This document shows positions 39,240 through 48,733 of a stretch of DNA of 64,000 nucleotides, in pieces; positions within the stretch are counted from its first letter, which is position 1; each line of letters begins with the position of its first letter. The translations under genes and the position numbers were made by a program. Source of the stretch: Stutzerimonas stutzeri (GTDB lineage Bacteria > Pseudomonadota > Gammaproteobacteria > Pseudomonadales > Pseudomonadaceae); assembly GCF_018138085.1 (NCBI RefSeq), contig NZ_CP073106.1, positions 1 through 64,000 of the forward strand. The letters are read 5' to 3'. The notes beneath the pieces were generated by a model. The model did not search any database. It was not told where the DNA came from and saw nothing but the letters and a program-made list of their open reading frames with translations.

Positions 39240-41415
39240 GCTTGCAGCCTGGTTTGTTGGGATCTGGGCGTGGGGGATTTCCATGTCTGTATGGGCGAAC
39301 AGCTCAACGACTCTGGGTGAAATCTCCGAAGCGGCCAAGCGGTCTGGCGATAAGTCCCGCGAGGCCTTGGTCGCCATCTACGGTAACGTCGTGAACAACC
39401 CTCTGGCGACAGGTGGGGGAGGCGGGGGCGACACGATCCTTGCGAGCGTGTTCCAAGTCACCAACGGTGCCCTGCTGGTCGTTGGCGCGATCTTCGCCAT
39501 TTACATGATGTTCAAGAAGCTTACACAGACAGCTCATGACGGCACGATCTTCGACCGCCAGCGCAATATGTTGTGGGATCCCATTCGTTTGGTATGGGGT
39601 CTTGCTGCCCTGGTACCCACAGCAAATGGTTGGGCGCTTTCCCAGCTCCTGATGCTGTGGGCGGCCTCGCTCATGGGCGTGGGCATCGCGAATCTCGGCG
39701 TGGACGCTTCGGTTGAAGCGTTTAGCGACGGAGAATCCATGGTTGTTCAGCCTGTTATGCCCAGTACAGTGAGTCTTGCTCGCAGCGTTTTCGAAATGAA
39801 CCTGTGCATGCATTCAATCAACGCTGGCCTGGCGCAGGCCGAGGCGAGTGGAGCGCTGATCACCCAGGACGGCTACATCCAGCAGGCTCCTACCAGCTCG
39901 GGTTTTGCGCTCAAGAATGCCAGTTTTCTGTGTGGCGGCGCCGACATTAACACTGACCTGGAGCCTCAGCCCCAGTCCACGAACTTCTTTAGCGGTACGA
40001 TCGATGTTTCGGAGCTGCGCCAAGCGCACCTCAACGCTTTGCAACAGATGCAGGGATCCCTCAATAGCGCTGCCCAGAGTTTCGTGGTTGGAGTGCTTCA
40101 GAAACAGGCCGGGGGCGGCTCCGTTCCAGATGCTGAGATGGCTATCCAAACAGCCGCTCAGCAGTACGAGAACACGATCAGTTCAACCGCGGCTACAAAA
40201 CAGGGAAACATCGCTAGGTTGGCCAACCAGCTTGCAAGCTCTATCAAGGAAGGAGGATGGCTCACCCTCGGTGCGTGGTACCAGACGTTCGCTCAGGCCA
40301 ACACCAAGCTATCTGATGCAGTAGCGGCGAAGGCTTCCGTTTATGGCATGTCTGCCCAGGGCGATCCCGCCATGCTCTCCGTGTTCAAGGTCACCAGTGA
40401 GGCCTTCCAGGCTCAGCAGAACAACAGCTCGTACACGCCCACGCTCGGCAGCAGTAGTGCTGGCGATTATTCAAAGGGGGCTGCGGGCGCCGACTCCAGC
40501 AAGGTGATTGGCAGCATCTTCAACGCACCTGGCCAGCGCATCGTGAACTACCTGATCGATGTGAATGCCGGCGGGGAAGGGCGAGGACAGGTAAATCCCC
40601 TGATCAAGATGAAGAACCTGGGCGACTACACAATGACCGCTGGAGAAACTGCTCTCGGCGCCTACATCGCCGCCAAGGTGCTGATGAAGGCCAAGGACGG
40701 ACTTTCTGTAGCTGGTATTGCCGCTCGCATTGGCAATGCGCTTACCTCGATCGGCGATGCGCTTGAGGGCGCTTTAGAGGCTATGTCGCCTTTCCTGGTA
40801 ATGGCGATCGTTGCGTTGTTCATTCTAGGAGGCACGCTTTCGACCTACATCCCGATGGTTCCTTTCATAGTCTGGTTTGGGGCGGCGGTGAACTGGTTAG
40901 TTGTTGTCGGCGAAGCCATCATCGCTGCGCCACTGTGGGCAATTACGCACTTGGGGGGGGAAGGTGACGGCATGGGCGCCCGGGCAGGCCATGGCTATAT
41001 CTTCCTGCTCAACGTCATGGTGAGGCCTATTTTGATGGTGATCGGCTTCTTCCTCGGCGGTGCCGGAGTAATCGCAGGCGGTACTCTGCTGAACCAGCTC
41101 TTTGGCATTGCCCTGGCTAACGCGCAATTCGATTCGGTCACAGGGCTCGTGAGCATCATCTTTTACCTGTCGATCTATTGCTCGATGTGCCTGAACCTTG
41201 TTCACAGCAGCTTCAACCTGATCTTCATCGTTCCTGACCAGGTCATTAACTGGGTTGGTGGGCATGCGTCCGCGACTATGGGGCGTGAGGACAACGATAA
41301 GTTGAGGAATGCAATCAATGTCTTCGGCGCGAAGCTGGAGCACATGAATCGTGGCGGCAAGCCGGGAGGCAAACCAGGCGGGCAGGGGGCGGAAGGCGAC
41401 GGTATGCGCGCGTAA
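39226..41415 (+). CDS. dotA: DotA (IncI TraY) polytopic channel protein
   Basis: 729 residues with a signal-like N-terminus (M-M-N-R-K-L-A-A-W-F-V-G), membrane segments near 75-95 and 120-160, a large Ala/Gln/Ser-rich periplasmic loop and a cluster of membrane helices from 505 to 670, then a Gly/Lys tail. This is the DotA/TraY layout. Last gene before a strong terminator. Confidence 0.88.
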   Translation: MMNRKLAAWFVGIWAWGISMSVWANSSTTLGEISEAAKRSGDKSREALVAIYGNVVNNPLATGGGGGGDTILASVFQVTNGALLVVGAIFAIYMMFKKLTQTAHDGTIFDRQRNMLWDPIRLVWGLAALVPTANGWALSQLLMLWAASLMGVGIANLGVDASVEAFSDGESMVVQPVMPSTVSLARSVFEMNLCMHSINAGLAQAEASGALITQDGYIQQAPTSSGFALKNASFLCGGADINTDLEPQPQSTNFFSGTIDVSELRQAHLNALQQMQGSLNSAAQSFVVGVLQKQAGGGSVPDAEMAIQTAAQQYENTISSTAATKQGNIARLANQLASSIKEGGWLTLGAWYQTFAQANTKLSDAVAAKASVYGMSAQGDPAMLSVFKVTSEAFQAQQNNSSYTPTLGSSSAGDYSKGAAGADSSKVIGSIFNAPGQRIVNYLIDVNAGGEGRGQVNPLIKMKNLGDYTMTAGETALGAYIAAKVLMKAKDGLSVAGIAARIGNALTSIGDALEGALEAMSPFLVMAIVALFILGGTLSTYIPMVPFIVWFGAAVNWLVVVGEAIIAAPLWAITHLGGEGDGMGARAGHGYIFLLNVMVRPILMVIGFFLGGAGVIAGGTLLNQLFGIALANAQFDSVTGLVSIIFYLSIYCSMCLNLVHSSFNLIFIVPDQVINWVGGHASATMGREDNDKLRNAINVFGAKLEHMNRGGKPGGKPGGQGAEGDGMRA

Positions 41416-41422
41416 GCCATAG

Positions 41423-41447
41423 AAGGGCCAGCCTGCTGCTGGCCCTT
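41423..41447 (+). terminator. intrinsic terminator after dotA
   Basis: AAGGGCCAGC and GCTGGCCCTT with a five-base loop, followed by TCTCT. Confidence 0.8.
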
Positions 41448-41502
41448 TCTCTATAGGCCTTTGCGCTGTCATTATCACGTGCTAGTATTGCCTCAAGAGT
41501 CC

Positions 41503-41520
41503 GTATAATGGCTATGATAC
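41503..41520 (+). promoter_or_regulatory. promoter -10 and operator upstream of the exclusion-position gene
   Basis: GTATAATGGCTATGATAC is an imperfect palindrome (14 of 18) with a perfect TATAAT (41504-41509). Same family as 12472, 28372, 31595 and 53358. Confidence 0.68.
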
Positions 41521-41549
41521 AAAAGAAACACCCCGCACGAGGAATTCTC

Positions 41550-42053
41550 ATGAACACGCTTTGGTATCTGTTGCGCACGTTTTACGCACTGGGCCTGGTT
41601 CCAGTGATTCCGCTTTTCGTTGTCTGCGCCATGAACTATTCCAGGGATCCGGAGGTGTCCGGGTTTGTGCTGGTTGGCTCCTCTGCCTACTTCGTCCTTG
41701 GCTATCTGATGTTTTCGTGGTTGCCGGCACAATTCAAATCACGGCTTCTCCGCTCCGTTCGGCGTGTTGCGCCTGATTTCAAGCCGACCTTCGAGACGTT
41801 CTCTGTTTTGCTCAACCGCTACGTTGGAGTTGATCGCGCTGCGGGCAAGGTTCTCTTTATCGATCTGGAGGCCGGCGTTGAAGCGGTGCTTGATGTTCCG
41901 GAAGTTCGCTCTTGGGAAGTCGAGACATTCAAGCGTGAACCCGCGTTGTTGAGGATGTCTACGAAGGTTCCTGAACTTCCACTGATTGGGTTCCGTTTTA
42001 ACAGGCGTGAATCGGACGTTCTTATGGCGCAACTGGGGGCCACGTTCGGCTGA
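41550..42053 (+). CDS. inner-membrane protein at the entry-exclusion position
   Basis: 167 residues from ATG 41550 (GAGGA eight bases upstream). Two N-terminal membrane helices (about 8-28 and 36-58), then a soluble beta-rich domain. In IncI plasmids the exclusion genes excA/excB lie just after traY (dotA), and ExcA is a small membrane protein, so this may be the exclusion factor. I see no sequence motif that proves it. Confidence 0.55.
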   Translation: MNTLWYLLRTFYALGLVPVIPLFVVCAMNYSRDPEVSGFVLVGSSAYFVLGYLMFSWLPAQFKSRLLRSVRRVAPDFKPTFETFSVLLNRYVGVDRAAGKVLFIDLEAGVEAVLDVPEVRSWEVETFKREPALLRMSTKVPELPLIGFRFNRRESDVLMAQLGATFG

Positions 42054-42064
42054 GGATGATGCTG

Positions 42065-42820
42065 ATGAAATACCTCGTACCCTTTTTCTTTGTGCTCGGC
42101 CTCGGCCTCGCTGGCTGTGATCCTGAATCACCTCAAAAGCCCTTGGCGAATGAAAACCCATCGAAACCGGGGCCGGCTGCAGCGCCTGATGCTATTGCAG
42201 ACCGTAGCGTCAGCTTGGATCGCTATTCCGATCTGAACGCGGAGCCTCATGGCCTTGCCCTGACGTATGTCCTGACCGCTTGGGATAAGCAACTGGAGGT
42301 GCTCGATGATGACCAGCTGCTGTCTCGTCTATCGCCGACATTTCATAACGAGGCTGACGCATTCAAGCGCAGATCGCTTGCCGAGACTGAGCGGCCAAAG
42401 GTCGAGAAGAAGCTGGAGACCTACGGCGCCCAGCAGTATTTCAAGTTGCCGGTAGGCGGTCAGCTTAGCGATACCTTCGCGCTGAACGCTTTGTCGATTG
42501 GTGCATATGATTTTGAGCGCCGCGGATTCCCCATAGCGAGTTACGGGGCTTCCTGTTGGTCAGCTTCGCTCCGTAATCCCCAAGGGGCTTATCTCAAGAT
42601 CGAGCAGGGCTCGGTCGACTGCCTTCTGCCCGTAGAAGATGAGGCCGAGGCGCAGGCAATCGAATCGGCCAGAGCTAGCGGCGGATTGAAGGTGAGGGGA
42701 GATCTGTACATTTTCGTCAGGTCCGTCGCCGGTGGTACCGCGCATGCGATACCCGTTCACGCGCGTATCGAATTGGTTGACGTTCGCACCGAAACGCTGC
42801 TGGGCACTGTAGTGCTTTGA
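42065..42820 (+). CDS. lipoprotein of unknown function
   Basis: 251 residues from ATG 42065; GAGG lies nine bases upstream and earlier ATGs lack an SD. The signal peptide ends in a lipobox (G-L-A-G-C). Helical centre, then a beta-rich domain with a Cys pair (A-S-C-W and D-C-L-L). Directly downstream of the exclusion-position gene and probably co-transcribed. A surface role in exclusion or transfer is possible but unproven. Confidence 0.6.
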   Translation: MKYLVPFFFVLGLGLAGCDPESPQKPLANENPSKPGPAAAPDAIADRSVSLDRYSDLNAEPHGLALTYVLTAWDKQLEVLDDDQLLSRLSPTFHNEADAFKRRSLAETERPKVEKKLETYGAQQYFKLPVGGQLSDTFALNALSIGAYDFERRGFPIASYGASCWSASLRNPQGAYLKIEQGSVDCLLPVEDEAEAQAIESARASGGLKVRGDLYIFVRSVAGGTAHAIPVHARIELVDVRTETLLGTVVL

Positions 42821-42853
42821 AGTTCACAGATCCTGATTTCCCTGAGGTGGCAC

Positions 42854-44560
42854 ATGGCAACTGAAATTCGTCCCGAACTGGCTGCTCGTATAGCCGAGAT
42901 GGATGCTATCACCGATCGTTATCGGGATCTGGATTCATACGACGAACCCAGCATTTATGCTCGCAAGCAGACCATGTCCCAGGTCTACGGCGATTTCGAC
43001 CGTATTGCCGAAGGCGTTGTGGATGAGCGGAATATTCGCTATCTCGCGGACGATCACGTTCGGTTGCTCGAACAGTTGCCTGGCAAGCCAGAACAGCAAG
43101 AGCTCGCTTATTACATCGGCAACGCGATGAGCTCGAACGGCGAGTACAAGCAAGCAGTTGAGCAACGTGCTGCAGCGCTCGCATCCAGCTTTGGCTGGGC
43201 GCTACCGGGGGAACAGTTTCAACTGACCATCGACGCAGCTTCGTTCATTCATGAGCGGAACATGCTCGCGAAGGAAGACCGGAAGGCTGCGGATGCCGCT
43301 TCTATGGGGTTGCTGGATGGTCTCGATGAGGATGATCCTCGTTTTGCCGAATTCGAAGCTGCGTATTTAGCTGGCGACGCAGGTAAGCCAATGCCCGCTG
43401 GCACAGCGTCGGATGCTGAGCTGTTGAAGGCTTACGAAGACGGTCTACTCGACCATTCGTGCGAATTGCATATTGCTCGTGACATTGATCACGAAGAAGT
43501 TCCCGAATCCGCTTGGGCCAATCTAAAGGATCTCAAGGCTGAGGTGTCCGACGCGTTTAAAGAGCTCCTACGGGACAGCCAGCCGGCAGACCAGGATCCT
43601 GAGCTTTTGGCGTTAGCAAGCAAGATCGAGAAAGGAGCCGGGCTTGCGGGAATCCGCGAGCGTGCTGAGGCTTTTAATGGATCGGTCTCTCTCCTCGGTC
43701 TGGCTGCTGCGAGGCAAACCATAACCCTCGACGTTGCTCGAGATTGGGTTGCAGCGGATGTTCGTGATTTCGGAGGAATCGACGAGCCATCGCAGATCAA
43801 CGAAGCCGCGACGGTGATGTTGATCAATGCCGGCAAGGTTGGTTTATACGGCCAAGAACTAAAATCGTCCGAGCCGGCCCTGTCTGCTGAGCTCAAGGAG
43901 CTGGCCGCGCCACTTGACCAGGTGTCTTCAATTGCGCAGCGCTACCAGGCTCAAGGTAAGCCATCGTCAGCTGGAGAGGCCAAGATCCGAGCGAATGAAG
44001 ATGCGCTGGAGATCGTTCTTGGTTGTGATGTCAGCGACCAAGGGTTGGCTGTCGTTTCCCGGAACATGAACAACAAGGACTACCGGGAGAGTTTCAAGGA
44101 AACGGTTGCCGAGTTTATTGCCCTCAACGAGGACGGTCCATTCTACGATGCTGAGCGCTTCTGGGCGGCTCAGCGGATCATCCAGGTCTCGGAACGCAAA
44201 GAATATCTGCGCCAGGGTGGTGAACCGGAGCTTTCTGACTGGGCAATTCTCCTGGCGGAAGTGCTGCAGAAACAGCGCAGACCGCTCAGCGGGGCCGAGT
44301 TCAAAGAGCTTGTAACTGCCCTAGAAGGTGCGGCTCGTGATGCCAATACGCAGAAGGCTGAGATTCACCAGGTTGTCGGCCTACTGGCGAAAGTACATGG
44401 TTCCTCTGGCGAGTCCCTGTTTCGCGACAATGAGCTGCGCGGGGCCTATCGGGATGGCTTGCGCGAGCAAAGCGGTGCCGAGCCGCAATTGCTCAGAGCG
44501 CCATCCGCAGACGTGGCCCAGGACGTTAAGAAGAAATCGGCGCCGGCGATGCGCGCCTGA
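42854..44560 (+). CDS. large soluble helical protein of unknown function
   Basis: 568 residues, SD GAGGTGG before the ATG. Ala/Glu/Asp-rich, helical throughout, no signal peptide or membrane helix, ends in basic K-K-K-S-A-P-A-M-R-A. Several stretches resemble repeats of ~25 residues (for example A-A-L-A-S-S-F-G-W-A-L). The basic tail on an acidic soluble protein next to Dot/Icm genes invites the idea of an exported protein, but that is speculation. Confidence 0.6.
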   Translation: MATEIRPELAARIAEMDAITDRYRDLDSYDEPSIYARKQTMSQVYGDFDRIAEGVVDERNIRYLADDHVRLLEQLPGKPEQQELAYYIGNAMSSNGEYKQAVEQRAAALASSFGWALPGEQFQLTIDAASFIHERNMLAKEDRKAADAASMGLLDGLDEDDPRFAEFEAAYLAGDAGKPMPAGTASDAELLKAYEDGLLDHSCELHIARDIDHEEVPESAWANLKDLKAEVSDAFKELLRDSQPADQDPELLALASKIEKGAGLAGIRERAEAFNGSVSLLGLAAARQTITLDVARDWVAADVRDFGGIDEPSQINEAATVMLINAGKVGLYGQELKSSEPALSAELKELAAPLDQVSSIAQRYQAQGKPSSAGEAKIRANEDALEIVLGCDVSDQGLAVVSRNMNNKDYRESFKETVAEFIALNEDGPFYDAERFWAAQRIIQVSERKEYLRQGGEPELSDWAILLAEVLQKQRRPLSGAEFKELVTALEGAARDANTQKAEIHQVVGLLAKVHGSSGESLFRDNELRGAYRDGLREQSGAEPQLLRAPSADVAQDVKKKSAPAMRA

Positions 44561-44757
44561 CTGGTGGTGTTTGCCTCGACCTGACAAATCTGCCTAACGG
44601 CACCCAATAGAACCAGGCTATCAAATAGCCTGGCGTGATACGCATAATGTATCTTATGTTAAATCGCGATAAGCAGTGCATTTTTAATAGCAATAGGAAA
44701 TAACCGCCTCGCGCTGACACCGAACGGCTCAGGCCATTCAGCACAGGAGTAATTTTG
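44561..44757. other. intergenic stretch with hairpin
   Basis: It contains a nine-pair hairpin (44613-44633) and the inverted repeat GATAC/GTATC (44637-44653), then an AT-rich likely promoter. No gene. Confidence 0.5.
44613..44633. terminator. hairpin after the 568-residue gene
   Basis: CCAGGCTAT-CAA-ATAGCCTGG is a perfect stem, but without a T run on the plus strand. Confidence 0.55.
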
Positions 44758-45144
44758 ATGGGGACGCCACCACCCTTCCGGCTCGTTGAGCTGAACAATT
44801 CGGCTGTACCGCCGAATATGACGGTTTCGTCACCCGAGCGGATCTATACAGCGCTGTCAGCTCTTCAACGCCAAGCGCGTTCCGCCTCGGAACTGATAGG
44901 CCACATGCGGGAGGCTAAGCACAGTGATCGGCTTGATGTGATCAGCGAAGCCTTTGAGCGCCTTGAAGGTTCTCAGTCAGTGATCCGCACCATGCCTCGC
45001 GAGTGTTTTGTAGTGATCGAGGCCGCCAGGATGCTCGGCAAACCGATCCCGGACGTCACGGTGCAAGACCTGGTTTTTACCGGGCTCATCGCCCTGGAGA
45101 TTCATGCGTGGCCTCTTTTCGATAATGAGATGTTCAGGCCATAA
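44758..45144 (+). CDS. hypothetical protein
   Basis: 128 residues from ATG 44758 (CAGGAG upstream). Soluble, helical, with an N-terminal Pro-rich stretch and R-I-Y-T-A-L-S-A-L-Q-R-Q-A-R. No motif recognised. It is the first of a series of small same-strand genes interrupted only by R2 copy 4. Confidence 0.6.
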   Translation: MGTPPPFRLVELNNSAVPPNMTVSSPERIYTALSALQRQARSASELIGHMREAKHSDRLDVISEAFERLEGSQSVIRTMPRECFVVIEAARMLGKPIPDVTVQDLVFTGLIALEIHAWPLFDNEMFRP

Positions 45145-45166
45145 GTACGTACGTATGTAATTTTTG

Positions 45167-45377
45167 TTGGTCAAGGGTCTGCCCGGAAGCCGCATGCGGA
45201 GCGGATCCAGCTTTGCTGGAGAGCACCGAACGGGTGAGGACAGAAGCGAAGCGCGCCCTTGCACCAGGAGCTTGAGAAGTAAGGCTCCGCCAGCGGTTCA
45301 GGGGGTTTGCTTTTCCCCCTGGGCCGTTGGGGACAGAGGCCGACTCGCTCCCTTCCCTAGGAAGGGCGGGGGGATGG
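45167..45377 (+). ncRNA. R2 element copy 4 (candidate structured RNA)
   Basis: 211 bp between two co-directional small genes, with a TACGTACGTA run at 45145-45160 just upstream. Its first hairpin is CCGC-AT-GCGG, its second CCAGC-TTT-GCTGG, and the helix bulge is C in place of T. Confidence 0.6.
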
Positions 45378-45402
45378 GATTCAACAAACGAAGGTGGGAA
45401 TC

Positions 45403-45753
45403 ATGGTGCAGGAAACGAATACCTATAAATGCGGGCAGTGTCACTTCGAGTTTCAAGATGGGGCAAAGGTATGCCAGGGCTGTAATGGCGATATCGTCTA
45501 CGGGGCCACTGAGCATGAAATCAGCGAAGCCGGCAAGACCGGTGCGATCCTCTGGGGAGTTGGGACGATCCTGTTGTTTTACCTTCTCCCAGCACTCCTC
45601 AACGACTGGTTCGAGCTCGACCTCGAGGCAGGCTTCGGCTTCGGCCTCTGGCCGTTCGCGTTCGCTGGAGGTGCCGCCATGGTCGGCTACGTCACCAGTG
45701 CGGCCAAAGCAACCTCGAAGCTTGCGGGCCAATGCCGCACTTTCCGGCGGTGA
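45403..45753 (+). CDS. zinc-ribbon membrane protein
   Basis: 116 residues from ATG 45403, with AAGGTGGGA upstream. C-G-Q-C and C-Q-G-C (about 11-14 and 24-27) form a zinc ribbon, followed by two hydrophobic segments (about 47-67 and 80-102). Found in many cargo regions; role unknown. Confidence 0.65.
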   Translation: MVQETNTYKCGQCHFEFQDGAKVCQGCNGDIVYGATEHEISEAGKTGAILWGVGTILLFYLLPALLNDWFELDLEAGFGFGLWPFAFAGGAAMVGYVTSAAKATSKLAGQCRTFRR

Positions 45754-45765
45754 GGTAGACCACAC

Positions 45766-46347
45766 ATGATGCTGAGCAGCCAGCAGGCCGAAAAAGATCG
45801 GCTCAAATCGAACCGCACGTACTTCGAAGATGGCTGCGCCTGCATCCATACCACAAAAACATTGGTGCCCTGCCCCTCCAGCGTGCCGGATGCCGAAGCC
45901 GTGCGCTTCTATGAGCTGAACTGCAGGTGCACGCGCAACTACGTCAGAGGTAGCCAGTCAATGAATGACGATCGCCGCGCCGAGTTGGAATATGCCTTCC
46001 AGTGGGGCTCCGAATCCGTTGGGCAGGGCCTGGACTTGGATCAGGCCGTAGCGCTGCCCGAAGTACAGGCACGTATCGGCCAAGACGAAGAAGCCCTGGA
46101 AGAATTTTACGCGGGTTGGCGTGCTAACTCCTCGGCGCGCTATAGCGAGTACGAGGCCTGGATACCTCTCAACAAGCCCGATGCGGTTAAGGCTCGTCTC
46201 GAAGCGCTGCAGGGTTATAACCGGGAGAGCTTCTCGTTGGCGATCATGACCGAGATCGCCAATGGCAACTCGATCCTCAAGTCAGCATTCCCTGAATACG
46301 CTCATGCAGATCCTGCAACGTCGTTTACTTGGCCGAAGGCTGAGTAG
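45766..46347 (+). CDS. hypothetical protein
   Basis: 193 residues from ATG 45766 (GAGGTAG upstream), or about 128 residues if the ATG at 45961 is used. The N-terminal 65 residues contain several Cys (C-A-C, P-C, C-R-C), the remainder is acidic and helical. No family recognised. Confidence 0.55.
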   Translation: MMLSSQQAEKDRLKSNRTYFEDGCACIHTTKTLVPCPSSVPDAEAVRFYELNCRCTRNYVRGSQSMNDDRRAELEYAFQWGSESVGQGLDLDQAVALPEVQARIGQDEEALEEFYAGWRANSSARYSEYEAWIPLNKPDAVKARLEALQGYNRESFSLAIMTEIANGNSILKSAFPEYAHADPATSFTWPKAE

Positions 46348-46356
46348 GAGACGTCC

Positions 46357-46713
46357 ATGACAACAGAACAGATCAAAAGTGACTTGGGGCCAAGCTGGTC
46401 CAAGGTTCTGGCAGAGGTTGAACTTTGGGCGGCTCAGATGGCCGAGCTAGCACGCTCAAAAATGACCGGAAATATCAGCGCGACCGTTTGGGCTTACCGT
46501 CTTCACCGCACAGAGTATTTGGCCATTGATATGACCGGCCAGGACGGTGGCGGTATGTCCATCACTCTGGCCACAGGCGCTGATCGTACCGACTACAGCT
46601 TTGAAGACCTGCAGACCACTTGCTTTGAAGTGCCCGACATGGTGGAGGCGCTGACCATGGCTTCTCGCTTTCTCCATGCTGCTGACGCAACGATTTCGTT
46701 ATCGGTTCACTGA
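46357..46713 (+). CDS. hypothetical protein
   Basis: 118 residues. A soluble alpha/beta protein with W-A-Y-R-L-H-R-T-E-Y-L-A-I-D-M. Short spacing to its neighbours suggests one operon from 45403 to 48659. Function unknown. Confidence 0.6.
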   Translation: MTTEQIKSDLGPSWSKVLAEVELWAAQMAELARSKMTGNISATVWAYRLHRTEYLAIDMTGQDGGGMSITLATGADRTDYSFEDLQTTCFEVPDMVEALTMASRFLHAADATISLSVH

Positions 46714-46727
46714 TCAGGGAAACCAAC

Positions 46728-47243
46728 ATGATCGACGTATTTATCCGCGCCAACACAGCTGTAGCCGACATTGCAAAGGCTCTGTCTGGCTTTGACTGTA
46801 ACCGAGTCCAAATACGCAATGGCGGGCCCACCGAGATCTGGCAGCGTACAGCGGAGGGATGGGTAAAAGACCAACCAGGAATGACCCTGTACGAAGACCT
46901 TTCGGCAAATTACATCGAGCTTTATGGCTATGTGACCCAATGTGGTCTGACGGAGCCTATCAACGCCCCATCACTCAGACTTTCTGGAGGCGAAGCCGAG
47001 GAGTGGCTGATGTCCATGGAGCGCCACCGATACCTCGTTGAGGATGGTATCGGCTGCTCCGTAAACGCGGATGTTGATGGGCGTATCATTAAATGCGCAG
47101 TCGTGACATTTGCTCTGTCAGAGTTCAAGCAGCGGGCCATCAAGCCAGGTACTGAATTGAACGACAGAATATTGCTCTGGGCTGATGACATGCTGAGGGC
47201 CGGTGCCGATGCTATCGACGTGTGTATAGCAAAGCGTAACTGA
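46728..47243 (+). CDS. hypothetical protein
   Basis: 171 residues, soluble, with a beta-rich N-terminus and a conserved-looking G-C-S-V-N-A-D-V-D-G. Part of the same run of small genes. Not recognised. Confidence 0.58.
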   Translation: MIDVFIRANTAVADIAKALSGFDCNRVQIRNGGPTEIWQRTAEGWVKDQPGMTLYEDLSANYIELYGYVTQCGLTEPINAPSLRLSGGEAEEWLMSMERHRYLVEDGIGCSVNADVDGRIIKCAVVTFALSEFKQRAIKPGTELNDRILLWADDMLRAGADAIDVCIAKRN

Positions 47244-47256
47244 TCTGGAAAATCTG

Positions 47257-47583
47257 ATGGCTATACATGAATTGAAATTCTCGCTGAGCACTCCAAGGCT
47301 ATTTGCTATCGCTTTTGGCTTGGGTCTCTGTCTCGGCGCACCTCTCGGCATTGCATTTATGGCTCTGTCAGGCTCTGAGAAGGTCGGCTTTGGCTTGTTC
47401 GCGGATGACGAAACCGTGTGTGTGAATGGAGTTGCGTATGCACCTCGTAAAGGCGAGTGGGGATCCCCTTGGAATGGAGTTTACGAGCCGGTTCAGAAAG
47501 CACAGCCCTCCCTGTTGGGCGAAGACGGCAAACGGATTCTCCGGCCGGTAATACCAACCCCCTGCAAAATCGCACGCGGATAG
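47257..47583 (+). CDS. small membrane protein
   Basis: 108 residues with one membrane helix at about 18-38 rich in Gly/Leu, then a polar part with a single Cys in D-E-T-V-C-V-N-G-V and another near the C-terminus. Not recognised. Confidence 0.58.
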   Translation: MAIHELKFSLSTPRLFAIAFGLGLCLGAPLGIAFMALSGSEKVGFGLFADDETVCVNGVAYAPRKGEWGSPWNGVYEPVQKAQPSLLGEDGKRILRPVIPTPCKIARG

Positions 47584-47593
47584 GAAAACGCCC

Positions 47594-48079
47594 GTGCCTA
47601 GCGAAGAACACAACACACTCACCGTTCTAGGCGCGAGATGGCTCAAGCGCAACGGCTTCGCCGTGGTGGCAACGGAGCTCACGTGCATCGGCAGCCGAGA
47701 GCAGCCAGACGTTATCGGTTTCCGTAGCTCTTGCTCGGCAATCATCGAGGTCAAAGTGAGCCGGGCGGACTTTTTCGCCGATCGGAAAAAGCCTGAGCGC
47801 GCGCGGGGGGGCTTGGGCATTTACCGCTTTTACCTGTGCCCCGAAGGCCTGATTAATCCGGAAGAGGTGCCGCTTCGCTGGGGGCTGCTGTATGCGAAGG
47901 GACGCAGCGTTGAACCTATCGTCAAACCAAGCGGCAATCTGTGGCCGTCTCTATCGATGCATCCAGAGCTGGCTGTGATCGCCGACGATTGGGTCGCCTT
48001 CCAACATACGCCTGACTATTCAGCCGAAAGACAGGCTCTGTTTTCGATTGCGCGCCGGCTTAGTGGCGGTCGCACTTAG
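47594..48079 (+). CDS. PD-(D/E)XK nuclease-like protein (MmcB-type)
   Basis: 161 residues from a GTG start. Q-P-D-V-I-G-F (about 37-43) followed by A-I-I-E-V-K-V-S-R-A-D-F (about 50-61) is the D...E-x-K core of the PD-(D/E)XK superfamily, and the order matches MmcB-like proteins linked to DNA repair. It could act on plasmid or incoming DNA. Activity is inferred. Confidence 0.68.
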   Translation: MPSEEHNTLTVLGARWLKRNGFAVVATELTCIGSREQPDVIGFRSSCSAIIEVKVSRADFFADRKKPERARGGLGIYRFYLCPEGLINPEEVPLRWGLLYAKGRSVEPIVKPSGNLWPSLSMHPELAVIADDWVAFQHTPDYSAERQALFSIARRLSGGRT

Positions 48080-48095
48080 GAATAGGTAATCAGTC

Positions 48096-48659
48096 ATGCT
48101 TCGCGCGCCGATGTTACATGCTCACAGTTTTCACCAGCACGCTGTAGACGAAACCGGCATGCCGAATATGGACTACGAGATGTTCTACCAACAGGGCATT
48201 AGCTGCTACTGCTGGGGGCTTCCAACGCCGTATATCCGCCGGGCATTGCGTGCAGTCTGCAAGCGTTATGCACAACGTTTCGGCCCAATCGCGTTCTGGC
48301 AGTTGCGCGCTTTTGCATATGGGCTTCGAGGCTGGAATGATGGAGGACAACGGCAGCGATTCGTCAACACTGACTATCGCTGGCCATTACCTCCGGATAT
48401 AGCTTGGGAGGTAGTCGTGTGCCTTTACCCCGATGGTATGTGTGACCTCGATTTTGTGCATCCAGTAAGTCGCCGCTTCTGGTCCGAAGACAACGGTTTT
48501 CTTGAACTGCCATCGTATGACCGGTCAATGCTCGGTGGCTGGTGGTTTGAAGAAATGGGCTTTGAGGTGATGCAGATGCAACCTGCTATGCAGGTACGCG
48601 TTACTGAAGAAACTGAAAAGCCATCTCACTTAGCCATTGTGCGGCGAAAGCTCCAGTAA
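48096..48659 (+). CDS. hypothetical protein
   Basis: 187 residues, Trp/Tyr/Phe-rich, starting M-L-R-A-P-M-L-H-A-H-S-F-H. No signal peptide or membrane helix. Ends the run of small genes that begins at 44758. Function unknown. Confidence 0.58.
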   Translation: MLRAPMLHAHSFHQHAVDETGMPNMDYEMFYQQGISCYCWGLPTPYIRRALRAVCKRYAQRFGPIAFWQLRAFAYGLRGWNDGGQRQRFVNTDYRWPLPPDIAWEVVVCLYPDGMCDLDFVHPVSRRFWSEDNGFLELPSYDRSMLGGWWFEEMGFEVMQMQPAMQVRVTEETEKPSHLAIVRRKLQ

Positions 48660-48733
48660 CTTGCGGAAGCCGCTGGCGAAGTGCGGGTTGAAGCTGTGCT
48701 AGTCTGAGCTCGTCGAATCGATCGGGAACGAGC

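Noticed and set aside
44637..44653. GATAC/GTATC inverted repeat as a sixth transfer operator
   Set aside because: Its half-sites face the wrong way and the spacing differs from the 18-bp family.
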